Shown: positions 5,905 to 12,275 of the stretch, in pieces | Position numbering within the stretch: the stretch's first letter is position 1 | Layout of the letters: each line of letters begins with the position of its first letter | Assembly (NCBI GenBank): GCA_051881655.1 | Contig: JBJEQH010000126.1 | Span: forward strand, 1-12,275 | Source of the DNA: Heritagella sp051881655 | Lineage (GTDB): Bacteria > Bacillota > Clostridia > Oscillospirales > Acutalibacteraceae | Direction of reading: 5' to 3' | DNA length: 12,275 nucleotides | Notes under the pieces: generated by a model | Database searches by the model: none | Seen by the model: the letters and a program-made list of their open reading frames with translations, nothing else | Told to the model about the DNA's origin: nothing | Program-made: the position numbers and the translations under genes

Positions 5905-6918
5905 TTATTTCAGCGTATCCACCGCCATATTGGCGCAGGCGTTCAGCCCGGCAGAGGCGCGCACACCGGACAGAAATTCATAATACCCCTGCGAGGCGAC
6001 CATGGCGCCGTTATCGCCGCAGTAACACAGTTCCGGGCGGCAGAATACAAGGCCGCGCTTCTGGCATTCCCGCTCCAGCTGCCGCCGCAGAAGCCGGTTG
6101 GCCGAAACGCCGCCGGCAATGACCAGCGTACGTGCGCCGGTATCCTCGGCCGCTCTCATGGTGCCGCGCACCAGGCAGTCCACCACCGCCCGCCGGTACG
6201 AGGCCGCGAAATCGGGGATGCACACCGTTTCGTTTTTCTGTTTGGCGTTGTGCAGCAGGTTAATTACCGAGGTTTTCAGTCCCGAAAAGCTGAAGTCGTA
6301 CGGGGCGCCGTCCACGCTGGGGCGCGGCAGGGAAAAGGCCCGGTCGTTCCCGCCCTCGGCTACCTTGTCCAGATGAATGCCCCCGGGGTACGGCATGCCC
6401 ATGGCCCGGGCCGCTTTGTCGAAAGCCTCGCCCGCCGCGTCATCATGGGTATAGCCGATGATGCGCATATCGGTGTAATCCTTTACGTCGATCAGGTGAG
6501 TGTGTCCGCCCGAGACCACCAGGCAGAGGAACGGGGGCGTAAGATTGGGGTTCGACAGGTAATTGGCCGCAATGTGGCTGCGCAGGTGATGAACCGGAAC
6601 CAGCGGCTTGCCCGAAGACAGGGCCAGCCCCTTGGCAAAATTCACCCCCACCAGCAAAGCGCCGATCAGCCCCGGGGCATAGGTGACGGCGATGGCGTCA
6701 ATCTGCGATAAATCGGTACCGGCTTCCCGCAGGGCCCGGGCCGTCACGCCGGTGATGGCCTCGCAGTGGCGGCGGGAGGCGATCTCCGGGACCACACCCC
6801 CGTACAGCTTGTGCTCTTCCACCTGAGAGGCGATGACATTGCTCAAAACCCGGCGCCCGTCCTCGACCACCGAGGCCGCCGTCTCGTCGCAGGAACTCTC
6901 AATTCCCAAAATGCGCAT
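5905..6918 (-). CDS. tsaD: tRNA N6-threonylcarbamoyladenosine transferase TsaD
   Basis: A 337-residue ASKHA-fold protein that transfers the threonylcarbamoyl group to A37 of ANN-decoding tRNAs, acting with TsaB and TsaE. It begins MRILGIESSCDETA, the family's hallmark N terminus. The metal-binding pair is in HLRSH (His111, His115), followed by VVSGGHT (134-140), DDAAGEAFDK (159-168), AGGVSANR (268-275) and CGDNGAM (300-306, metal-ligand Asp302). Start ATG 6918 has AAAGGAG 9 bases upstream. The frame stays open far upstream, but that is antisense to polA and rlmA. No convincing terminator follows the stop, so some read-through into pckG 180 bp downstream is possible. tsaB is not in the window; rimI, often its neighbour, sits in the polA operon instead. 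Confidence 0.96.
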   Translation of the reverse strand: MRILGIESSCDETAASVVEDGRRVLSNVIASQVEEHKLYGGVVPEIASRRHCEAITGVTARALREAGTDLSQIDAIAVTYAPGLIGALLVGVNFAKGLALSSGKPLVPVHHLRSHIAANYLSNPNLTPPFLCLVVSGGHTHLIDVKDYTDMRIIGYTHDDAAGEAFDKAARAMGMPYPGGIHLDKVAEGGNDRAFSLPRPSVDGAPYDFSFSGLKTSVINLLHNAKQKNETVCIPDFAASYRRAVVDCLVRGTMRAAEDTGARTLVIAGGVSANRLLRRQLERECQKRGLVFCRPELCYCGDNGAMVASQGYYEFLSGVRASAGLNACANMAVDTLK

Positions 6919-6951
6919 AGTAAATGGCTCCTTTATTCCGTCGGTTTTCCC

Positions 6952-6992
6952 GCCGGTCTGCAGAAAAACCGGCTGTGCGGCCCAAATGCCGC
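6952..6992 (-). other. Two tandem hairpins in the tsaD leader
   Basis: Stem 1 is GCCGGT 6952-6957 with ACCGGC 6968-6973 (10-base loop). Stem 2 is GCGGC 6977-6981 with GCCGC 6988-6992 (6-base loop). They fall in the predicted roughly 75-base tsaD leader. There is no T tract and no recognised riboswitch; function unknown. Confidence 0.35.
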
Positions 6993-7002
6993 TGTTTCGT
7001 CT

Positions 7003-7011
7003 ATTATACCA
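7003..7011 (-). promoter_or_regulatory. tsaD promoter (extended -10)
   Basis: Minus-strand TGG-TATAAT (7011-7003) is a perfect -10 box with the TGn extension, which compensates for a poor -35 (TTTTCG, 7031-7026, 17-bp spacing). The expected start is near 6996. Confidence 0.75.
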
Positions 7012-7032
7012 CTTATTTTTGCAGGCGAAAAG

Positions 7033-7041
7033 TGCTATAAT
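7033..7041 (+). promoter_or_regulatory. polA operon promoter (extended -10)
   Basis: TGC-TATAAT (7033-7041) is a perfect -10 box with the TGn extension. The -35 region at 17 bp (TTATTT, 7013-7018) is weak. The expected start is near 7048, giving a leader of about 72 bases. This promoter overlaps the divergent tsaD promoter, so both probably cannot be occupied at once. Confidence 0.75.
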
Positions 7042-7119
7042 ACTTCTGATTCCCGCACAAACCCCGGCGGGACGGAAAATGACAGGGCACAGGGCGGCCC
7101 GGGAAGGAATCGTACGTAC

Positions 7120-9726
7120 ATGAAACTGCTTGTACTGGATGGGAACAGCATTGTCAACCGCGCTTTTTACGGCATCAAGCTGCTCTCGACAAAAGACGGA
7201 CAATTTACCAATGCGATCTATGGCTTTCTGACCATGCTGGAGCATATCCGGGAGGAGTGCGGGCCCGATGCGGTGGCCATCGCGTTCGACCGGAAAGAGC
7301 CCACCTTCCGTCATATCGCCTATGCCGGGTACAAGGCCGGGCGCCACGGCATGCCCGACGAACTGGCCCAGCAGATGCCGGTGCTCAAAGAGCTGCTGGG
7401 ATATCTGGGATATCCCATGGTCGAGTGCGCCGGATGGGAGGCCGACGATATCCTGGGCACCCTCTCCCAGGCCTGCCGGAAAGAGGGAGCGGAATGTATG
7501 ATCGCCACCGGGGACCGCGACAGCCTGCAGCTGGTGGGAGATGGCGTGACGGTGCGCCTGGCGGTGACCAAATTTGGCCAGCCGCAGGTGACGCTGTATG
7601 ACGAGGCCGCCATTTTGGATCAGTACGGCGTAACCCCGCACCAGCTGATTGACATCAAGGCCCTGCAGGGGGATACCTCGGACAACATCCCCGGGGTGAA
7701 GGGCATCGGCCCCAAGGGCGCCGGCGATCTGATCCAGAAATACGGCAGTATCGACTATATTTTCTCCCACCTGGATGAATTGGAGGTAAAGCCCGCCCTG
7801 CGCCAGAAGCTGAAGGACGGCGAGGAATCGGCCCGGCTGAGCTACGATCTGGGGACCATCCGGCTGGATGCCCCGATTGATACGGACCTGTCCCATTACC
7901 GGCGCCAGACGGGGGATCCCGCGGCGGCGGCCCGCCTGATGGCCCGGCTGGAGCTGTTTACCCTGATAAAAAAACTGGGGCTGGATTCGGCCCCGGCCTC
8001 GGCAGCCCTCACGGAAGAGGAACAGGGGGCGGCCCCCGCGTACACCGTCACATTTGTGCCGGATGCCGCCGGGCTGCTGACCCGCATGGAGGAGAACGGG
8101 CGGGCCTGCCTGCTGCCGGTGTTCGATGAGGAGAACCGCCTGCAGGCGCTGTACCTCGCCACCGGGGACGAGCGGGTGAAAACCGGGCCGGACCTCGCAC
8201 TGCTGCGCGCGCTGTGCCGCAATGACCGCATCGAAAAATGCGTGTGCGACGCAAAGCCCCTGTTTGCCTTCCTGCTGTCTCAGCCGGAGAGCGGGGAGAA
8301 AACCGGCATCCGCATGGAGAGCCTGACGATGGATCTGTCGCTGGCGGGATACCTGCTCAACCCCTCGGGCAGTGGATACGAGCCCCTGCGCCTGATGCAG
8401 GAGTACGGCCTGCCCGTACCGGGGGGCGAAGATGAAAACGAGCGCATTCTTCTGGGAATGCCGGCCCTGTGGGAGACTCTCCGGGGAAAGCTGGAGGAAA
8501 ACGGCCAGCTGCCGCTGTTGCAGGAGATCGAAATCCCCCTGTGCCGGGTATTGGCCGTGATGGAGAGCGAGGGCTTTTTGGTGGACGCGGACAGCATCCG
8601 GGTGTACGGCGAGCAGATCAGCCGGGCGGCCGAGGCAGCCCAGCAGGCCGTGTGGCAGGAAGTGGGGTATGAATTCAACATCAATTCCCCCAAGCAGCTG
8701 GGACAGGCCCTGTTTGAGAAGCTGGGTCTTCCCCATGGGAAGAAGACCAAAAGCGGCTACTCCACCAATGCGGACGTGCTGGAGAAGCTGCGCCCCCAGA
8801 GCGCGGCGGTGGAAAATGTGCTGGAGTACCGCACCTATGCCAAACTGAAGTCCACCTACTGCGACGGGCTTTTGAAGGTGATCGGCGGGGACGGGCGCAT
8901 CCACTCCCGCTTTAATCAGACGGAAACCCGCACCGGCCGGATCAGCTCCACCGAGCCCAATTTGCAGAACATCCCTGTGCGCACCGAGCTGGGGCGCGAA
9001 CTGCGCCGCTTTTTCACCGCCCGGCCCGGTTGGGTGCTGGTGGATGCCGACTACTCCCAGATCGAGCTGCGGGTACTGGCCCACATGGCCCGGGATGAGA
9101 TGATGATTGCCGCCTTCCGCGAGGGGCTGGATATCCACCGGTCCACTGCCGCCAAGGTGTTCCATATGCCGGAGGAAATGGTCACGCCCCTGATGCGCAG
9201 CCGGGCCAAGGCCGTAAATTTCGGCATTGTGTACGGGATCGGCGCGTTCTCCCTCTCCCAGGATATCGGTGTCAGCCGCCGGGAGGCCGAGGAGTATATC
9301 AACCAGTATCTGGCCCTGTACAGCGGGGTGCGGGAGTATATGGAAAATGTGGTGGAAAACGCCCGCGAGACCGGCTATGTACAGACGCTGTTCGGCCGCC
9401 GCCGCTATCTGCCGGAGCTGTCCAGCAGCAACTTCAATATGCGCGCGTTCGGCGAGCGGGTGGCCCGGAATATGCCCATTCAGGGTACGGCCGCCGATAT
9501 CATCAAAATCGCCATGGTACGGGTGCAGCAGCGGCTGGAAAAGGAGAACCGCCGCGCCCGGCTGATCCTGCAGGTACACGATGAATTGATCGTGGAGGCC
9601 CCGCAGGAGGAGGCCGGAGACATCGCCCGCCTGCTGAAAGAGGAGATGGAGGGGGCCGTGTCCCTGTCGGTTCCCATGGTGGCGGACGCCCATGTGGGAA
9701 AAACGTGGTATGATGCGAAAGGCTGA
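7120..9726 (+). CDS. polA: DNA polymerase I (no intact 3'-5' proofreading motifs)
   Basis: An 868-residue family A polymerase for Okazaki-fragment maturation and repair. The N-terminal 5' nuclease (about 1-290) is complete: VLDGNSI, FDRKEPTFRH (56-65), ADDILG (108-113), TGDRDSLQLV (130-139), GDTSDNIPGVKGIGPKG (184-200). The middle domain (about 305-470) keeps the fold-like pattern (SLAGYLLNP) but shows no DxE motif I and no Y-x3-D motif III, so proofreading is probably lost, as in Bacillus-type Pol I. Polymerase motifs are intact: A DYSQIELR (Asp644), B with Lys697, Phe701 and Tyr705, C QVHDE (Asp821, Glu822). Start ATG 7120 has AAGGA 11 bases upstream; no better in-frame start exists. First gene of the polA-rlmA-rimI-dusB run, divergent from tsaD. 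Confidence 0.97.
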   Translation: MKLLVLDGNSIVNRAFYGIKLLSTKDGQFTNAIYGFLTMLEHIREECGPDAVAIAFDRKEPTFRHIAYAGYKAGRHGMPDELAQQMPVLKELLGYLGYPMVECAGWEADDILGTLSQACRKEGAECMIATGDRDSLQLVGDGVTVRLAVTKFGQPQVTLYDEAAILDQYGVTPHQLIDIKALQGDTSDNIPGVKGIGPKGAGDLIQKYGSIDYIFSHLDELEVKPALRQKLKDGEESARLSYDLGTIRLDAPIDTDLSHYRRQTGDPAAAARLMARLELFTLIKKLGLDSAPASAALTEEEQGAAPAYTVTFVPDAAGLLTRMEENGRACLLPVFDEENRLQALYLATGDERVKTGPDLALLRALCRNDRIEKCVCDAKPLFAFLLSQPESGEKTGIRMESLTMDLSLAGYLLNPSGSGYEPLRLMQEYGLPVPGGEDENERILLGMPALWETLRGKLEENGQLPLLQEIEIPLCRVLAVMESEGFLVDADSIRVYGEQISRAAEAAQQAVWQEVGYEFNINSPKQLGQALFEKLGLPHGKKTKSGYSTNADVLEKLRPQSAAVENVLEYRTYAKLKSTYCDGLLKVIGGDGRIHSRFNQTETRTGRISSTEPNLQNIPVRTELGRELRRFFTARPGWVLVDADYSQIELRVLAHMARDEMMIAAFREGLDIHRSTAAKVFHMPEEMVTPLMRSRAKAVNFGIVYGIGAFSLSQDIGVSRREAEEYINQYLALYSGVREYMENVVENARETGYVQTLFGRRRYLPELSSSNFNMRAFGERVARNMPIQGTAADIIKIAMVRVQQRLEKENRRARLILQVHDELIVEAPQEEAGDIARLLKEEMEGAVSLSVPMVADAHVGKTWYDAKG

Positions 9727-9730
9727 GGAA
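9725..9730 (+). promoter_or_regulatory. Ribosome binding site fixing the rlmA GTG start
   Basis: GAGGAA overlaps the polA stop codon and lies 5 bases before GTG 9736; the next in-frame ATG (9745) is 14 bases away. This favours the GTG, though the ATG cannot be excluded. Confidence 0.6.
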
Positions 9731-9735
9731 AACCG

Positions 9736-10602
9736 GTGGAACCCATGAAAAAACAAACGGACTGGATCTGTCCGCTGTGCGGGCAGCCTCTTCTGCTTGG
9801 GGAAGGGGAAAAAACACTGGGCTGTGAAAACGGTCACCGTTACGACAGGGCCCGGCAGGGGTATTGCCATTTGCTGCCGGTCAACCGAAAGCACACCCGG
9901 GATCCCGGCGACAATGCGCAGATGGTCATGGCCCGGCGGGAATTTCTCCATACCGGCGGGTATGACGGATTCCGCCAGGCGCTCTCCCGCCTGGTGCTGG
10001 AGGCCGTGGGGGAGAAGAAGGAGCCGCTGGTGCTGGATGTGGGCTGCGGCGAGGGCTTTTATACGGCCCATATGGAGCAAACCCTGCGCGGGGCGGGGAA
10101 AGCCCCGCGGGTGCTGGGGTTTGATATCTCGAAATCGGCGGTCAAAGCGGCCGCCGGAACATATAAGAACGTCTCGTTCTGTGTGGCCAGTTCCTTTGCC
10201 ATCCCGGTGGGAGAGGGAGCGTGCGACTGCGTAACCGAGGTGTTCTCTCCCCTGGTGCCCGGAGAGTTCCGGCGGGTGACAAAGCCCGGCGGGGTGCTGA
10301 TTCTGGCGGTGCCGGGGCCGCGCCACCTGTGGGGCATGAAGCAGGTACTGTACGAGCGCCCCTATGAAAACGAGCGGCACGATACCGATTTTGCCGGGTT
10401 CCGCTTTGAAAAACGGGAGACGGTGACGGGGCATCTATCCCTCTCCCGGCCGCAGGATATCCGCAACCTGTATGCCATGACCCCCTATTACTGGAAGACC
10501 GGGGAGGAGGGCAGCCGCCGGCTGCTGGCGCTCTCCCGGCTGGAGACCGAGACGGAATTCGATTTCCTTTTGTACCGCAGAGAGGAGGAAGCCCCATGCT
10601 GA
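9736..10602 (+). CDS. rlmA: 23S rRNA (guanine-N1) methyltransferase, RlmA family
   Basis: A 288-residue SAM-dependent enzyme methylating a guanine in helix 35 of 23S rRNA (G745 in the E. coli branch, G748 in the Gram-positive RlmA-II branch; the sequence alone does not decide). The N-terminal zinc finger has Cys12, Cys15, Cys30 and His34 (WICPLCG ... CENGH). It is followed by the family-specific RYDRARQGY, LLPVNRK and RDPGD (55-59), then the SAM-binding motif LDVGCGEG (100-107) and a Rossmann fold. The start is GTG (MEPMKK). It begins 9 bp after polA, and its last 7 bp overlap rimI. The RlmA-II relative TlrB gives tylosin tolerance, so a macrolide link is possible but unsupported here; a housekeeping role is more likely. 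Confidence 0.9.
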   Translation: MEPMKKQTDWICPLCGQPLLLGEGEKTLGCENGHRYDRARQGYCHLLPVNRKHTRDPGDNAQMVMARREFLHTGGYDGFRQALSRLVLEAVGEKKEPLVLDVGCGEGFYTAHMEQTLRGAGKAPRVLGFDISKSAVKAAAGTYKNVSFCVASSFAIPVGEGACDCVTEVFSPLVPGEFRRVTKPGGVLILAVPGPRHLWGMKQVLYERPYENERHDTDFAGFRFEKRETVTGHLSLSRPQDIRNLYAMTPYYWKTGEEGSRRLLALSRLETETEFDFLLYRREEEAPC

Positions 10603-11060
10603 GCATTGTTCCCATGAGGGAGGAGCACATCGTGGCCATTGCGGCGCTGGAACAGGCGTGCTTTGCTCATCCGTGGAGCGAGAAATCCCTGCGGGAGGAG
10701 CTAAAGAATCCCCAGGCGGTGTTCCGCGTGGCTGTCACCCCCCAAAACGGCGTGGTGGGGTATGCGGGTATGCATGTGGTTCTGGATGAATGTTACATGG
10801 ATAATGTGGCCGTGCACCCGGATTTCCGGCGGCAGGGGGCGGCAAAAGCGCTGGTGAGCGCCCTGCTCGGCTGGGCAAGGGAGAACAGTGCCCGGTTTCT
10901 CACGCTGGAAGTGCGCCCCGGCAATGGGGCCGCTCTTTCCCTGTACCGCGCCCTCGGCTTTGAAGAGGTGGGCCGCCGTCTCCGGTTCTATACCGATCCG
11001 GTGGAGGACGCCCTGCTGATGACCTGTTGGCTATCCCCGAGAGAAGGAGACTTTCTATGA
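10596..11060 (+). CDS. rimI: Ribosomal protein S18 N-alanine acetyltransferase family (RimI)
   Basis: A 154-residue GNAT acetyltransferase, predicted to acetylate the N terminus of ribosomal protein bS18 using acetyl-CoA. Visible: the acetyl-CoA loop RRQGAA (78-83, the R/Q-x-x-G-x-G/A motif), MDNVAVHPDFR before it, LEVRPGN (104-110, Glu105), the LYRALGFEEVG core (116-126, Tyr117) and the FYTDPVEDALLM end typical of RimI. Start ATG 10596 has AGGAGG (10583-10588) at 7 bases. It overlaps rlmA by 7 bp and dusB by the 4-bp ATGA, implying coupled translation. Many GNATs share the fold, but the last motif and the operon of RNA/ribosome-modifying genes favour RimI. Confidence 0.9.
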   Translation: MLSIVPMREEHIVAIAALEQACFAHPWSEKSLREELKNPQAVFRVAVTPQNGVVGYAGMHVVLDECYMDNVAVHPDFRRQGAAKALVSALLGWARENSARFLTLEVRPGNGAALSLYRALGFEEVGRRLRFYTDPVEDALLMTCWLSPREGDFL

Positions 11061-12046
11061 AAATTGGTTCGCTTTCCCTGGACAGCCGTGTGATCCTGGC
11101 CCCGATGGCCGGGGTGACCGACCGCCCGTTCCGCACGCTGTGCCGCCGGTTCGGCGCGGCCTACGGCGTGACCGAGATGATCAGCGCCCGGGCGCTGCAG
11201 TTTAAGGACAAAAAAACCGCGCGGCTGATGGCACTGGGCGACGAGGAGCGCCCCGCCGGGATCCAGCTGTTCGGCGATGATCCCGAGGTAATGGCCCAGG
11301 CCGCGGAGAAGGCCATGCGGTTTTCCCCCCAGTTGATTGATATCAACATGGGCTGCCCGGCGCCGAAGATCGCGAATAACGGAAGCGGCAGCGCCCTGAT
11401 GAAGGATCCGGAAAAATGCGGAGAGATCGTGCGGGCGGTGAAAAAGGCCTGTGATGTGCCGGTGACGGTGAAAATGCGCAAGGGCTGGGACCGGGACCAT
11501 GTGAATTTCCTGCAGGTGGCGAAAATCTGCGAGCAGGCGGGGGCCGATGCCATCGCCCTGCACGCGCGCACCCGGGATCAGATGTACCAGCCCAGTGCCG
11601 ATTGGGACAGCATCCGGCAGCTGAAGCAGGCGGTGTCGGTCCCCGTGATCGGCAACGGCGATATCACCGATGCCCAGTCCGCCTGCCGCATGCTGGAGGA
11701 AACCGGCTGTGATTTTGTGATGGTAGGCCGGGGCGCGCTGGGGAACCCGTGGATTTTCCAGCAGATTTCCGTCTATCTGACCGATTCCTGCCGGATCCTG
11801 CCGGGGCCCGGTCTTTCCGAGCGGCTGTTGGTGATGAACCGGCATATGCGCGCTCTGTGCGAGGAAAAGGGCGAGCATGTGGGAATGCGGGAAGCGCGCA
11901 AGCACGTGGGCTGGTATCTGCACGGGCTGCGGGGGGCGGCGGCTTTCCGCCGAAAGGCCGGCGAATTGTGCACGCTGGAGGATCTGGACCGGCTGACCGG
12001 GGAAATTTACCTGCGGTACCGCCGGGAAGAAGAGGGGGAACACTGA
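11057..12046 (+). CDS. dusB: tRNA-dihydrouridine synthase, DusB type
   Basis: A 329-residue FMN enzyme that reduces specific uridines in tRNA to dihydrouridine with NADPH. The TIM-barrel motifs are complete: LAPMAGVTDRPFR (14-26), EM at 40-41, DINMGCPAPK (95-104, proton-donor Cys100), KMRKGW (139-144, FMN Lys139), HARTR (169-173), IGNGDI (198-203) and VGRGALGNPW (223-232). A helical C-terminal RNA-binding domain follows. Start ATG 11057 has GAAGGAG (11043-11049) at 7 bases; an upstream in-frame TTG at 11027 lies inside rimI and is rejected. It overlaps rimI by ATGA, is last in the operon, and is followed by a strong terminator. The DusB/Dus1 subgroup call rests on the N-terminal motifs; the modified tRNA position is not deducible. 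Confidence 0.94.
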   Translation: MKIGSLSLDSRVILAPMAGVTDRPFRTLCRRFGAAYGVTEMISARALQFKDKKTARLMALGDEERPAGIQLFGDDPEVMAQAAEKAMRFSPQLIDINMGCPAPKIANNGSGSALMKDPEKCGEIVRAVKKACDVPVTVKMRKGWDRDHVNFLQVAKICEQAGADAIALHARTRDQMYQPSADWDSIRQLKQAVSVPVIGNGDITDAQSACRMLEETGCDFVMVGRGALGNPWIFQQISVYLTDSCRILPGPGLSERLLVMNRHMRALCEEKGEHVGMREARKHVGWYLHGLRGAAAFRRKAGELCTLEDLDRLTGEIYLRYRREEEGEH

Positions 12047-12085
12047 GCCTCCTTTATGAAAAAACCGGAGAACATAAGAAACAGG

Positions 12086-12126
12086 AAAAAGGGAGAGAAG
12101 CCGAAACCGGCTTCTCTCCCTTTTTT
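12086..12126 (+). terminator. Terminator of the polA-dusB operon
   Basis: A perfect 18-bp stem (12086-12103 with 12108-12125) with an AAAC tetraloop and a T6 run lies 39 bp past the dusB stop. With A5 on the 5' arm it should also work for transcription from the right. Confidence 0.95.
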
Positions 12127-12178
12127 GCGGGCGGAGAGGAGAAAGACCGGTGCGAGGCGAAAAAACGGAAAGAGCTGC

Positions 12179-12207
12179 TTGACATGGATGCTGTAATTTG
12201 ATATCAT
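12179..12207 (+). promoter_or_regulatory. Promoter for a gene beyond the right edge
   Basis: A perfect TTGACA (12179-12184), 17-bp spacer and TATCAT (12202-12207). The expected start is near 12214. The remaining 60 bases are purine-rich, contain no ATG, GTG or TTG, and end in AAAAAT, so the controlled gene starts outside the window. Confidence 0.8.
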
Positions 12208-12225
12208 ATTGATATCAAATTACAG
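12191..12225. promoter_or_regulatory. Perfect 16-bp inverted repeat over the -10 region: probable operator
   Basis: CTGTAATTTGATATCA (12191-12206) and its exact reverse complement (12210-12225) flank a TAT centre. The repeat covers the second half of the spacer, the -10 box and the predicted start of the overlapping promoter, the classic position for a repressor. Each arm carries the self-complementary octamer TGATATCA, the two copies being 11 bp apart. The regulator is not recognised. Confidence 0.75.
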
Positions 12226-12275
12226 GCGGATAAAAAGAAGGGGGAAAGAGAGAGGATACAGAAAAACGGAAAAAT

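Noticed and set aside
6919..10434. A minus-strand frame open for more than 1,150 codons upstream of tsaD, antisense to polA and most of rlmA
   Set aside because: It is codon-aligned with the sense genes, so it stays open simply because polA and this part of rlmA contain no TTA, CTA or TCA codons. The translation has no recognisable domain and tsaD has a good start and ribosome site at 6918.
9736..10602. A macrolide-resistance (TlrB-like) interpretation of rlmA
   Set aside because: The RlmA-II family includes TlrB, but the gene is packed between polA and rimI with no resistance-gene context or macrolide leader peptide; a housekeeping rRNA methyltransferase is the simpler reading.
10988..12043. 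A 351-codon minus-strand frame antisense to dusB
   Set aside because: Codon-aligned shadow of dusB with no start signal; dusB motifs are complete on the plus strand.
1..12275. Search for mobile elements, CRISPR arrays, tRNA/rRNA genes or toxin-antitoxin/defence genes
   Set aside because: No transposase, integrase, regularly spaced repeats, cloverleaf or defence-type motifs were seen; apart from the edge fragment, every large gene is a recognised metabolic, transport or housekeeping family.

Overview
The window looks like ordinary chromosome from a GC-rich, low-GC-lineage Gram-positive. My best guess is a Clostridia/Oscillospiraceae-type gut anaerobe. The reasons are strong AGGAGG-type ribosome sites, a T-box leader, ECF-type transport, intrinsic terminators with long T tracts, and TTGACA/TATAAT promoters embedded in high-GC genes. 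There is no sign of a mobile element, CRISPR array, rRNA or tRNA gene, or phage. The order is inferred; no species can be named from this.

Left part (1-3834): the last 59 codons of an unrecognised gene are followed by a promoter and a T-box riboswitch whose specifier codon is best read as UGG (tryptophan). It controls a four-gene operon encoding a complete ECF transporter: a TrpP-like substrate-binding S component, two ATPases (EcfA1, EcfA2) and the transmembrane coupling protein EcfT. The operon ends in a 15-bp hairpin terminator. The genes would work together as a membrane importer, switched on when the cognate tRNA is uncharged.

Middle (3895-6918, minus strand): GTP-type phosphoenolpyruvate carboxykinase (pckG) has its own terminator, a near-consensus promoter and two tandem inverted repeats upstream. 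Behind it on the same strand is tsaD, the t6A37 tRNA-modification enzyme.

Right part (7120-12126, plus strand): polA-rlmA-rimI-dusB is a tightly packed run (9-bp gap, then 7-bp and 4-bp overlaps). It encodes DNA polymerase I, a 23S rRNA guanine methyltransferase, the ribosomal-protein S18 acetyltransferase family and a tRNA dihydrouridine synthase, so it is mostly replication/repair plus RNA and ribosome modification. It ends in an 18-bp perfect terminator hairpin. tsaD and polA diverge from a single 39-bp near-symmetric element carrying two extended -10 promoters.

Right edge (12127-12275): a strong promoter overlaps a perfect 16-bp inverted repeat (3-bp centre), evidently the control region of a gene that starts just outside the window.

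No clearly new protein system is present. The points most worth following up are regulatory (T-box tRNA identity, the terminal operator, the pckG palindromes, the symmetric divergent promoter), plus a coherent asymmetry between the two ECF ATPases.
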